DNA of 64,000 bases from Corallium rubrum (Eukaryota > Cnidaria > Anthozoa > Scleralcyonacea > Coralliidae), in NCBI GenBank assembly GCA_964035015.1, contig OZ035998.1, forward strand, positions 18,729,327 to 18,793,326, written 5' to 3'. This document shows positions 43,860 to 57,112 of the stretch, one piece after another. How positions within the stretch are numbered: position 1 is the first letter of the stretch; every line of letters begins with the position of its first letter. Under the pieces are notes generated by a model, which was not told where the DNA came from, ran no database searches, and saw only the letters and a list, made by a program, of their open reading frames with translations. The translations under genes were made by a program, and so were the position numbers.

Positions 43860-44700
43860 TGCACTTACATTTCTTTGGTAGAAGACAAGGGCTTATAAAC
43901 AATAAAATTTTAATTAATAATTTGCTCTGTTGAACTCATCATTGAAGCTGTCCTTCAGATTCACCGTTTTGACATCATGTGTAAGAGGTCTATTGAGCTC
44001 TTGCATGTATTCCCAAGCTGGGTTGGCAAATCATATAAACCGAAAAGGATTACCATTCATTATTTAGTCTACTAAACGTCGGAACTTTGAAGTTTCCACC
44101 CAAGATGGCGACTTTGACGTTGCCTGCAAGAGTCCAATACAATTTTATTTAGGTTAAAAAACTACATGTATGAAGGTGAGAGTTTTCTACGTCAGTGATA
44201 GCCACAATTGACAATGGCACTTATTCCCTTGGTGCAGAACAAATCTTACAAACATTAAAAATTTGAACAAAACATTGATAATTTGCTCTGTTAAACATTG
44301 AAACTTTGAAATTGTTCTCCAGATCCACCGTTTTCGCGTCATGTGCAAGAGTCTATATATAGAATTTTACTTATGCATGTTATTACAAGACTACAGTACA
44401 GGTAATGTAATGTTTTCTAGATTAGCGGTAGCCACAAATTATATACTCCACCGTAATTCCTTTGGTGAAGGACAAATTTATAAACAATGAAGTTTTTATT
44501 GATTTTTTGCTTTGCTTAACATTGGAATTTGGAACTTTGAAGTTGTCCTGCAGATCCACTGTCATGTTTGACGTTATATGCAAGAGGTCTATATCAGCGT
44601 GTTGCTTGCTTATGTGCATAATTGCGTGGCCTAGCTTCACCTGCATTATTTTCCAACGCCTTTCTTCTCTTTTCTTCTTCTGCCGGAGCGTTGTGCTCAC
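43860..44700. repeat. Degenerate tandem repeat, three to four units
   Basis: Units near 43865, 44075, 44215 and 44445 share CCTTTGGTGAAGGACAAAT-like starts, TTTGCTCTGTT(G/A)AAC, GGAACTTTGAAGTTGTCC, CAGATCCACCGTTTT and GCAAGAGGTCTAT. Unit length is about 200-340 bp because of indels. No protein coding; lies upstream of the acyltransferase. Confidence 0.65.
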
Positions 44701-45344
44701 TGCTCACTGGTCAGTGTTCTTGTTTCATACTAAAGTGCACTGTATTTAAAAAAACTGTAAAGAAAGTTATACGCTGACAAAATGCATAAGGTTGGTACAT
44801 AGACGTTACAAAACCTTGACTGTTTACTGTTGCATGGTTTGACTCTTAATTTTAGGCGCTGTTCCATATCTTGTATAGTGAAATAAAGGAACCATAGTTT
44901 TCGCAGACCTCAGCCGGCGGTCTGACCAGCACAGAATAGTAGAAACCTTTTCTCAATAAGCATTACGCCGTCCTATGTCATCTTGTCGATCCTGGTAAGT
45001 TTCACCAACACTTTTGAGAGCTAAACGTACCTGGATGGTGGGTAATAACGACACAATTACGTATAGAAATAATACTTGGCATGCAGGATGGGGTGAAATG
45101 GAGATAAATCAAATCAGCCACTGACATTGTATGTATAATATATGCCATGTTGAAATGTGCCATCATTCATCAAATTCTTTTTGTGCGTCTGTTTGCTTTT
45201 TACACATTTTCACGTGTTGCTTCACTCATAACAGCGGAAGTCACATGTACGCATTGCTTACCTATTTTTTTACATTAGTTCATCAGTACCACATCACCTG
45301 TTTTGACCACTTGTTTTACACTGCGACATTAGACGCGTTTATAC

Positions 45345-45348
45345 ACGG

Positions 45349-45415
<67 letters not shown>
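45345..45415. repeat. (TA)n microsatellite
   Basis: About 33 TA units ending at the palindrome that begins at 45417. Confidence 0.95.
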
Positions 45416-45416
<1 letters not shown>

Positions 45417-45418
<2 letters not shown>

Positions 45419-45560
45419 CGCTTACCTCAAAAGTCTGCTACAGGCTGTTTCATCTAAAAAAGAATCTTCAGGCAGATCTGCCTGAAGATTCTTTTTTAGA
45501 TGAAACAGCCTTTTTTAGATGAAACAGCCTGTAGCAGACTTTTGAGGTAAGCGAAAATCT
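45417..45560. repeat. Long palindrome between TA repeats
   Basis: Arms of about 62 bp (TTTTCGCTTACCTCAAAAGT at one end, its complement at the other) meet at CAGGCAGATCTGCCTG. The right arm contains a 19-bp duplication (TTTTTTAGATGAAACAGCC twice). Confidence 0.9.
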
Positions 45561-45623
45561 ATATTTGCTCTAACTATATGTTTATCGAGCACTCTTTGCG
45601 TTTCGTAGACCAAAACCCACACG

Positions 45624-45627
<4 letters not shown>

Positions 45628-45687
<60 letters not shown>

Positions 45688-45770
45688 GTTTACAACAAGG
45701 ACGCGAGTGTTGTAAACAACTTGTGAAATGAATAAATAGTAAAAATCCCTTTGGGATATATACATTTGGG

Positions 45771-45822
<52 letters not shown>
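45628..45822. repeat. Two further (TA)n tracts around an 80-bp unique block
   Basis: (TA)n at 45628-45684 and 45774-45822. The unique block between them has no gene. Confidence 0.9.
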
Positions 45823-45823
<1 letters not shown>

Positions 45824-45869
45824 TCATATTTACACGAAGTATTGCAGTACTTCGTGTAAATATGAATGT
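45821..45869. repeat. Hairpin adjoining a TA repeat
   Basis: CATTCATATTTACACGAAGT and its complement flank a TTGCAG centre. Confidence 0.9.
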
Positions 45870-46189
45870 ATATATGTATGTAAATATGTATGTGGAGACG
45901 CCTGGGTACGAGGCAGTGTTTTTATTTAAAAACAGCATCATACAACCCTGCATGATGAAGTATTCACCGATTTTCATAGATACTGACCAAAAACATCGCA
46001 GGCTCAAGTGGTATCGAAATTACCAATACTTTTTGGGTCGAGGTTAAAAGGGATGACTCAAAAGGACCCGTCCAGTTCTTTCGCATTTTTTACGCCATTT
46101 TTAATAATCAAAAGCACTTCCCCCCCACCCCCCCCCCCCACCCCCGTGTTTAGAAATTTTCAGCAGTCGACTAACGTTGCTCATTATCC

Positions 46190-46560
46190 CACCTTTCCTC
46201 ACTATTTATCACTACGCTGCCCTAACAATAACTCCTCATCACTCACCATCACTTGCCATCATTCGCCATCACTAGCTATCATCCCCATCACTGGCTATCA
46301 CTAGCTATCACTCACCATCACTAGCTATCACTCCCCAACACTAGCTATCACTAGCTATCACTCCCCATCACTAGCTATCACTCCCCATCACTGGCTATCA
46401 CTAGCTATCACTCACCATAACTAGCTATCACTCCCCATCACTAGCTAAGCTATCACTACCTATCACTCCCCATCACTAGCTATCACTCCCCATCACTAGC
46501 TATCGCTAGCTATCACTCCCCATCACTAGCTATCACTAGCTATCACTCCCCATCATATAA
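46190..46560. repeat. 20-bp minisatellite, left block of Z
   Basis: About 18 units of CTATCACTCCCCATCACTAG and half-units; it is the reverse complement of the right block at 57115-58810. Confidence 0.9.
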
Positions 46561-49500
46561 CTCTTCAGCAAAAAAAATATGGACACTACAAAATATTCAT
46601 CTTCAATTTCGCCGCCACACTTACCCATCTATTCGCAATAACCCCAAAGCAAAAAGAACTGAGCCACTCCATAAAACTGCTGTTCAATCTAGACGCAATT
46701 ATGTGCATGTGCGCTACAAATTTCTGGATCAAAATACCCCACAGGAAAGACCATCTATTCGAAATAACTCCTCAGGAGAAAAAATTTGGACCCTACAAAA
46801 TTCTCGTGTTCACTTTCGCCGCAACCCTAACCTAATTATTCGCAATAACCAAAAGGAAAAAGAACTGAGCAACTCACTAAACCTGCTGTTCCATCTAGAC
46901 GCAATCATGCGGATGTGCGCCACAAATTTCTGGTTCAAAATAACCCACAAGCATGACCATCTATTCGAAATAACTCCTCATTAAAAAAAAATTTGGACAC
47001 TACAAAATATTCATGTTCAATTTTGCCGCCACACTTACCCATCTATTCGCAATAACCCCAAAGCAAAAAGAACTGAGCCACTCCCTAAAACTGCTGTTCA
47101 ATCTAGACGCAATTATGTGGATGTGAGATACAAATTTCTGGATCAAAATAACCCACAGGCAAGACCCTCTATTCGAAATAACTCCTCAGCAAAAAAAAAT
47201 TTGGACACTACCAAATATTCATGTTCAATTTCGTCGTCACACTTGCCCATCTATTCGCAATAACCCCAAAGCAAAAAGAACTGAGCCACTCCCTAAAACG
47301 GCTGTTGAATCTAGACGCAATTGTGAGGATGTGCGCTACGAATTTCTGGATCAGAATGTCCCACAGGCAAGATCATCTATTCGAAATAACTCCTCAGCAA
47401 AAAAAAAAATGGACACTGCCAAATATTCATGTTCAATTTCGTCGTCACACTTACCCATCTATTCGCAATAACCCCAAAGCAAAAAGAACTGAGCCACTCC
47501 CTAATACGGCTGTTGAATCTAGACGCAATTGTGTGGATGTGCGCTACGAATTTCTGGATCAAAATACCCCACAGGCAAAGTTTATCTATTCGATATAACT
47601 GATCATTAAAAAAATTTGGACACTACCAAATATTCATGTTTAATTTCGCCGTCACACTTACCCATCTATTCGCAATAACCCCAAAGCAAAAAGAAATGAG
47701 CCACTCCCTAAAACGGCTGTTGAATCTAGACGCAATTGAGTGGATGTGCGAATACCCCACAGGCAAGATCATCTATCCGAAATAACCCTTCAGCAAAAAA
47801 AAATTGGACACTACAAAATATTCATGTTCAATTTCGCCGCCACACTTACTCATCTATTCGCAATAACCCCAAAACAAAAGGAACTGAGCCACTCCCTAAA
47901 ACTGCTGTTCAATCTAGACGCAATTATGTGGATGTGCGCTACAAATTTCTGGATCAAAATACCCCACAAGCAAGACCATCTATTCGAAATAACTCCTCAG
48001 GAGGAAAAAATTTGGACCCTACAAAATTCTCGTGTTCACTTTCGCCGCAACCCTAATCCAATTATTCGCAATAACCCCAAAGAAAAAAGAACTAAGAGAC
48101 TCCCTAAACCTGCTGTTCCATCTAGACGCAATTACGCGGATGTGCGCCGCAAATTTCTGGTTCAAAATGACCCACAAGCAAGACCATAAATTCGAAATAT
48201 CTCCTCATTAAAAAAAATTTGGACACTACAAAATATTCATGTTCAATTACGCCGTCACACTTTCCCATCTATTCGCAATAACCCCAAAGCAAAAAGAACT
48301 GAGCCACTCCCTAAAACGACTGTTGAATCTAGACGCAATTGAGTGGATGTGCGCTACGAATTTCTGGATCAAAATACCCCACAGGCAAGATCATCTATTC
48401 GAAATAACTCTTCAGCAAAAAAATTTGGACACTACAAAATATTCATGTTCAATTACGCCGCCACACTTACCCACCTATTCGCAATAACCCCAAAGCAAAA
48501 AGAACTGAGCCACTCCCTAAAACTGCTCTTCAATCTTGACGCAATTATGTGGACGTGCGCTACAAATTGCTGGTTCAAAATAACCCACAAGCAAAGTTCA
48601 TCTATTCGAAGTAACTGATCATTAAAAAAAATTGGACACTACCAAATATTCATGTTTAATTTCGCCGTCACACTTACCCATCTATTCGCAATAACCCCAA
48701 AGCAAAAAGAACTGAACCACTCCCTAAAACGGCTGTTGAATCTAGACGCAACTGTGTGGATGTGCGCTACGAATATCTGGATAAAATACCACACAGGCAA
48801 GATTATTTATTCGAAATAAATCCTCATTAAAAAAAATTTCGGAACTACAAAATATTCATGTTCAATTACGCCGCCACACTTACCCATCTATTCGCAATAA
48901 CCCCAAAGCAAAAAGAACTGAGCCACTCCCTAAAACGGCTGTTGAATCTAGACGCAATTGTGTGGATGTGCGCTACGAATTTCTGGATCAGAATACCCCA
49001 CAGGCAAGATCATCTATTCCAAATAACTCCTCAGTAAAAAAAAATTTGGACACTACCAAAAATTCATGTTCAATTTCGCCGCCACACTTACCCATCTATT
49101 CGCATTAACCCCAAAGCAAAAAGAACTGAACCACTCCCTAAAACTGCTGTTCAATCTAGACGCAATTGTGTGGATGTGCGCTACAAATTTCTGGATCAAA
49201 ATACCGCACAAGCCAAACCATCTATCACAAAGAACTCCTCATTAAAAAAAATTTGGACACCACAGAATATTCATGTTCAATTACGCCGCGAGACTTACTC
49301 ATCTATTCGCAATAACCCAAAGCAAAAAGAACTGAACCACTCCCTAAAGCTGCTGTTTAATCTAGACGCAATTATGTGGATGTGAGATACAAATTTCTGG
49401 ATCAAAATAACCCACAGGCAAGACCCTCTATTCGAAATAACTCCTCAGCAAAAAAAGATTTGGACACTACCAAATATTCATGTTCAATTTCGTCGTCACA

Positions 49501-52500
49501 CTTACCCATCTATTCGCAATAACCCCAAAGCAAAAAGAACTGAGCCACTCCCTAAAACGGCTGTTGAATCTAGACGCAATTGTGTGGATGTGCGCTACGA
49601 ATTTCTGGATCAGAATATCCCACAGGCAAGATCATCTATTCGAAATAACTCCTCAGCAAAAAAAAAATGGACACTGCCAAATATTCATGTTCAATTTCGT
49701 CGTCACACTTACCCATCTATTCGCAATAACCCCAAAGCTAAATGAAACTGAACCACTCCCTAAAACTGCTGTTCAATCTAGACACAATTATGTGGATGTG
49801 TGCTACAAATTGCTTGTTCAAAATAACCCACAAGCAAAGTTCATCTATTCGATATAACTGATCATTAAAAAAATTTGGACACTACCAAATATTCATGTTT
49901 AATTTCGCCGTCACACTTACCCATCTATTCGCAATAACCCCAAAGCAAAAAGAAATGAGCCACTCCCTAAAACGGCTGTTGAATCTAGACGCAATTGAGT
50001 GGATGTGCGCTACGAATTTCTGGATCAAAATACCCCACAGGCAAGATCATCTATTCGAAATAACCCTTCAGCAAAAAAAAATTGGACACTACAAAATATT
50101 CATGTTCAATTTCGCCGCCACACTTACCCATCTATTCGCAATAACCCCAAAGCAAAAGGAACTGAGCCACTCCCTAAAACTGCTGTTCAATCTAGACGCA
50201 ATTATGTGGATGTGCGCTACAAATTTCTGGATCAAAATACCCCACAAGCAAGACCATCTATTCGAAATAACTCCTCAGGAGAAAAAAATTTGGACCCTAC
50301 AAAATTCTCGTGTTCACTTTCGCCGCAACCCTAACCCAATTATTCGCAATAACCCCAAAGAAAAAAGAACTAAGAGACTCCCTAAACCTGCTGTTCCATC
50401 TAGACGCAATTACGCGGATGTGCGCCGCAAATTTCTGGTTCAAAATAACCCACAAGCAAGACCATAAATTCGAAATATCTCCTCATTAAAAAAAATTTGG
50501 ACACTACAAAATATTCATGTTCAATTACGCCGCCACACTTACCCATCTATTCGCAATAACCCCAAAGCAAAAAGAACTGAGCCACTCCCTAAAACTGCAG
50601 TTAAATCTAGACGCAATTATGTGGATGTGCGCTACAAATTTCTGGATCAAAATAACCACAGGCAAGACCCTCTATTCGAAATAACTCCTCAGCAAAAAAA
50701 AATTTGGACACTACCAAATATTCATGTTCAATTTCGCAGTCACACTTACCAACCTATTCGCAATAACCCCAAAGTAAAAAGAACTGAGCCACTCCCTAAA
50801 ACTGCTCTTCAATCTTGACGCAATTATGTGGACGTGCGCTACAAATTGCTGGTTCAAAATAACCCACAAGCAAAGTTCATCTATTCGAAGTAACTGATGA
50901 TTAAAAAAATTTGGACACTACCAAATATTCATGTTTAATTTCGCCGTCACACTTACCCATCTATTCGCAATAACCCCAAAGCAAAAAGAACTGAGCCACT
51001 CCCTAAAACGACTGTTGAATCTAGACGCAATTGAGTGGATGTGCGCTACGAATTTCTGGATCAAAATACCCCACAGGCAAGATCATCTATTCGAAATAAC
51101 TCTTCAGCAAAAAAATTTGGACCCTACAAAATATTCATGTTCAATTACGCCGCCACACTTACCCACCTATTCGCAATAACCCCAAAGCAAAAAGAACTGA
51201 GCCACTCCCTAAAACTGCTCTTCAATCTTGACGCAATTATGTGGACGTGCGCTACAAATTGTTGGTTCAAAATAACCCACAAGCAAAGTTCATCTATTCG
51301 AAGTAACTGATCATTAAAAAAAATTGGACACTACCAAATATTCATGTTTAATTTCGCCGTCACACTTGCCCATCTATTCGCAATAACCCCAAAGCAAAAA
51401 GAACTGAATGACTCCCTAAAACGGCTGTTGAATCTAGACGCAATTGAGTGGATGTGCGCTACGAATTTCTGGATAAAATACCACACAAGCAAGATTATTT
51501 ATTCGAAATAACTCTTCAGCAAAACAATTTGGACACTACAAAATATTCATGTTCAATTACGCCGCCACACTTACCCATCTATTCGCAATAACCCCAAAAC
51601 AAAAAGAACTGAACCACTCCCTAAAACGGCTGTTGAATCTAGACGCAACTGTGTGGATGTGCGCTACGAATATCTGGATAAAATACCACACAGGCAAGAT
51701 TATTTATTCGAAATAAATCCTCATTAAAAAAAATTTCGGAACTACAAAATATTCATGTTCAATTACGCCGCCACACTTACCCATCTATTCGCAATAACCC
51801 CAAAGCAAAAAGAACTGAGCCACTCCCTAAAACGGCTGTTGAATCTAGACGCAATTGTGTGGATGTGCGCTACGAATTTCTGGATCAGAATACCCCACAG
51901 GCAAGATCATCTATTCCAAATAACTCCTCAGTAAAAAAAAATTTGGACACTACCAAAAATTCATGTTCAATTTCGCCGCCACACTTACCCATCTATTCGC
52001 ATTAACCCCACAGCAAAAAGAACTGAACCACTCCCGAAAACTGCTGTTCAATCTTGACGCAATTGTGTGGATGTGCGCTACAAATTTCTGGATCAAAATA
52101 CCGCACAAGCCAAACCATCTATCACAAAGAACTCCTCATTAAAAAAAATTTGGACACTACAGAATATTCATGTTCAATTACGCCGCGAGACTTACTCATC
52201 TATTCGCAATAACCCCAAAGCAAAAAGAACTGAACCACTTCCTAAAACGGCTGTTGAATCTAGACGCAATTGTGTGGATGTGCTCTACGAATGTCTGGAT
52301 CAGAATACCCCACAGGCAAGATCATCTATTCGAAATAACTCCTCAGCAAAAAAAATTTGGACACTACCAAATATTCATGTTCAATTTCGCCGTCACACTT
52401 ACCCATCTATTCGCAATAACCCCAAAGCAAAAAGAACTGAGCCACTCCCTAAAACGACTGTTGAATCTAGACGCAATTGAGTGGATGTGCGCTACGAATT

Positions 52501-55500
52501 TCTGGATCAAAATACCCCACAGGCAAGATCATCTATTCTAAAAAACTCTTCAGCAAAAAAAATTTGGACACTGCAAAATATTCATTTTAAATTTCGCCGC
52601 CACACTTACCCACCTATTCGCAATAACCCCAAAGTAAAAAGAACTGAGCCACTACCCAAAACTGCTCTTCAATCTAGACGCAATTATGTGGATGTGCGAT
52701 ACAAATTGCTGGTTCAAAATAACCCACAAGCAAAGTTCATCTATTCGAAGTAACTGATCATTAAAAAAAAATTTGGACACTACCAAATATTCATGTTCAA
52801 TTTCGCCGTCACACTTACCCATCTATTCGCAATAACCCCAAAGCAAAAAGAACTGAGCCACTCCCTCAAACGACTGTTCAATCTAGACGCAATTGAGTGG
52901 ATGTGCGCTACGAATTTCTGGATCAAAATACCCCAATAACACCAAAGGAAAAAGAACTGAGACAATCCTAAACCTGCTGTTCCATTTAGACGCAATTTTG
53001 CGGATGTGCGCCGCAAATTTCTGGTTCAAAATAACCCACAAGCAAGACCATCTATTCGAAATATCTCCTCATTAAAAAAGCATGCAGGACACTACAAAAT
53101 ATTCATGTTCAATTTCGCCGCCACAGTTACCCATCTATTCGCAATAACCCCAAAGCAAAAGGAACTGAGCCACTCCCTAAAACTGCTGTTCAATCTAGAC
53201 GAAATTATGTGGATGTGCGCTACAAATTTCTGGATCAAAATACCCCACAAGCAAGACCATCTATTCGAAATAACTCCTCAGGAGAAAAAAATTTGGACCC
53301 TACAAAATTCTCGTGTTCACTTTCGCCGCAACCCTAACCCAATTATTCGCAATAACCCCAAACAAAAAAGAACTAAGAGACTCCCTAAACCTGCTGTTCC
53401 ATCTAGACGCAATTACGCGGATGTGCGCCGCAAATTTCTGGTTCAAAATAACCCACAAGCAAGACCATAAATTCGAAATATCTCCTCATTAAAAAAAATT
53501 TGGACACTACAAAATATTCATGTTCAATTACGCCGCCACACTTACCCATCTATTCGCAATAACCCCAAAGCAAAAAGAACTGAGCCACTCCCTAAAACTG
53601 CAGTTAAATCTAGACGCAATTATGTGGATGTGCGCTACAAATTTCTGGATCAAAATAACCACAGGCAAGACCCTCTATTCGAAATAACTCCTCAGCAAAA
53701 AAAAATTTGGACACTACCAAATATTCATGTTCAATTTCGCAGTCACACTTACCAACCTATTCGCAATAACCCCAAAGTAAAAAGAACTGAGCCACTCCCT
53801 AAAACTGCTCTTCAATCTTGACGCAATTATGTGGACGTGCGCTACAAATTGCTGGTTCAAAATAACCCACAAGCAAAGTTCATCTATTCGAAGTAACTGA
53901 TGATTAAAAAAATTTGGACACTATCAAATATTCATGTTTAATTTCGCCGTCACACTTACCCATCTATTCGCAATAACCCCAAGCAAAAAGAACTGAGCCA
54001 CTCCCTAAAACGACTGTTGAATCTAGACGCAATTGAGTGGATGTGCGCTACGAATTTCTGGATCAAAATACCCCACAGGCAAGATCATCTATTCGAAATA
54101 ACTCTTCAGCAAAAAAATTTGGACACTACAAAATATTCATGTTCAATTACGCCGCCACACTTACCCACCTATTCGCAATAACCCCAAAGCAAAAAGAACT
54201 GAGCCACTCCCTAAAACTGCTCTTCAATCTTGACGCAATTATGTGGACGTGCGCTACAAATTGTTGGTTCAAAATAACCCACAAGCAAAGTTCATCTATT
54301 CGAAGTAACTGATCATTAAAAAAAATTGGACACTACCAAATATTCATGTTTAATTTCGCCGTCACACTTACCCATCTATTCGCAATAACCCCAAAGCAAA
54401 AAGAACTGAATGACTCCCTAAAACGGCTGTTGAATCTAGACGCAATTGAGTGGATGTGCGCTACGAATTTCTGGATAAAATACCACACAAGCAATATTAT
54501 TTATTCGAAATAACTCTTCAGCAAAACAATTTGGACACTACAAAATATTCATGTTCAATTACGCCGCCACACTTACCCATCTATTCGCAATAACCCCAAA
54601 ACAAAAAGAACAGAACCACTCCCTAAAACGGCTGTTGAATCTAGACGCAACTGTGTGGATGTGCGCTACGAATATCTGGATAAAATACCACACAGGCAAG
54701 ATTATTTATTCGAAATAAATCCTCATTAAAAAAAATTTCGGAACTACAAAATATTCATGTTCAATTACGCCGCCACACTTACCCATCTATTCGCAATAAC
54801 CCCAAAGCAAAAAGAACTGAGCCACTCCCTAAAACGGCTGTTGAATCTAGACGCAATTGTGTGGATGTGCGCTACGAATTTCTGGATCAAAATAACCCAC
54901 AGGCAAGATCATCTATTCGAAATAACTCCTCAGCAAAAAAAATTTGGACACTACCAAATATTCATGTTCAATTTCGCCGTCACACTTACCCATCTATTCG
55001 CAATAACCCCAAAGCAAAAAGAACTGAGCCACTCCCTAAAACGACTGTTGAATCTAGACGCAATTGAGTGGATGTGCGCTAGGAATTTCTGGATCAAAAT
55101 ACCCCACAGGCAAGATCATCTATTCTAAATAACTCTTCAGCAAAAAAAATTTGGACACTGCAAAATATTCATTTTAAATTTCGCCGCCACACTTACCCAC
55201 CTATTCGCAATAACCCCAAAGTAAAAAGAACTGAGCCACTACCTAAAACTGCTCTTCAATCTAGACGCAATTATGTGGATGTGCGATACAAATTGCTGGT
55301 TCAAAATAACCCACAAGCAAAGTTCATCTATTCGAAGTAACTGATCATTAAAAAAAAATTTGGACACTACCAAATATTCATGTTCAATTTCGCCGTCACA
55401 CTTACCCATCTATTCGCAATAACCCCAAAGCAAAAAGAACTGAGCCACTCCCTCAAACGACTGTTCAATCTAGACGCAATTGAGTGGATGTGCGCTACGA

Positions 55501-57112
55501 ATTTCTGGATCAAAATACCCCAATAACACCAAAGGAAAAAGAACTGAGACAATCCTAAACCTGCTGTTCCATTTAGACGCAATTTTGCGGATGTGCGCCG
55601 CAAATTTCTGGTTCAAAATAACCCACAAGCAAGACCATCTATTCGAAATATTTCCTCATTAAAAAAGCATGCAGGACACTACAAAATATTCATGTTCAAT
55701 TACGCCGCCACACTTACCCATCTATTCGCAATAACCCCAAAGCAAAAAGAACTGAACCACTCCCAAAAACGGCTGTTGAATCTAGACGCAATTGTGTGGA
55801 TGTGCGCTACGAATTTCTGGTTCAGAATACCCCACAGGCAAGATCATCTATTCCAAACAACTCCTCAACAAAGAAAAATTCGGACACTACGAAATATTCA
55901 TGTTTAATTTCGCCGTCACACTTACCCATCTATTCGCATAACCCCAAAGCAAAAAGAACTGAGCCACTCCCTAAAACGGCTGTTCAATTTAGACGCAATT
56001 GTGTGGATGTGCGCTCCAAATTTCTGGATCAAAATGCCCCACAAGCAAGATCATCTATTCCAAAGAACTCCTCAATTAAAAAAATTTGGACACTACAAAA
56101 TATTCATGTTTAATTTCGCCGCCACACTTACCCATCTATTCGCAATAACCCCAAAGTAAAAAGAACAGAGCCACTCTTTAAAACTGCTGTTCAATCTAGA
56201 CGCAATTATGTGGATGTGCGCCACAAATTGCTGGTTCAAAATAACCCACAAGCAAAGTTCATCTATTCGAAATAACTCATCATTAAAAAAATTTGGACAC
56301 TACAAAATATTCATGTTTAATTTCGCCGCCACACTACATCTATTCGCAATAATCCCAAAGCAAAAAGAACTGAGCCACTCCCTAAAACGGCTGTTGAATC
56401 TGGACGCAATTGTGTGGATGTGCGCTACGAATTTCTGGATAAAATACCCCACAGGCAAGATCATCTATTCGAAATAACTCCTCAGGAAAAAAAATTTGGA
56501 CCCTACCAAATTTTCATGTTCAATTTCGCCGTCACACTTACCCATCTATTCGCAATAACCCCAAAGCAAAAGGAACTGAGCCACTCCCTAAAACTGCTGT
56601 TGAATCTAGACGCAATTGTGTGGATGTGCGCTACGAATTTCTGGATCAAAATACTCCACAGGCAAGATCATCTATTCGAAATAACTCTTCAGCAAAAAAA
56701 ATTTGGAAACTAAAAAATATTCATGTTCAATTTCGCCGCCACACTTACCCATCTATTCGCAATAACCCCAAAGCAGAAAGAACTGAGCCACTCCCTAAAA
56801 CTGCTGTTCAATCTAGACGCAATTGTGTGGATGTGCGCCACAAATTTCTGGTTCTGAATAACCCACAAGCAAGACCATCTATTCGAAATAACTCCTCATT
56901 AAAAGAAATTTGGACACTACAAAATATTCATGTACAATTACGCCGCCACATTTACCCATCTATTCGCAACAACTCCAAAGCAAAAAGAACTGAACCACTC
57001 CCTAAAACGGCTGTTGAATCTAGACGCAATTGTGTGGATGTTCGCTACGAATTTCTGGATCAAAATACCCCACAGGCAAGATCATCTATTCGAAATAACT
57101 CTTCTGCAAACG
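46560..57112. repeat. Satellite array, about fifty 207-bp units
   Basis: Direct tandem repeats at 207-208 bp spacing (for example GAGCCACTCCCTAAAAC at 47283, 47491, 47698). Each unit has ACACTACCAAATATTCATGT, TTCGC(C/T)G(C/T)CACACTTACC, CATCTATTCGCAATAACCCC, GGATGTGCGCTA and an A-run before TTTGGACAC. Because 207 is 3 x 69, two frames stay open through one to three units, giving many spurious frames of 60-190 codons; stops appear in the A-run linkers. Larger blocks repeat too: 50.5-53.4 kb recurs at about +3.0 kb and parts at about +2.7 kb. No promoter, splice or conserved-domain evidence for coding. Confidence 0.9.
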
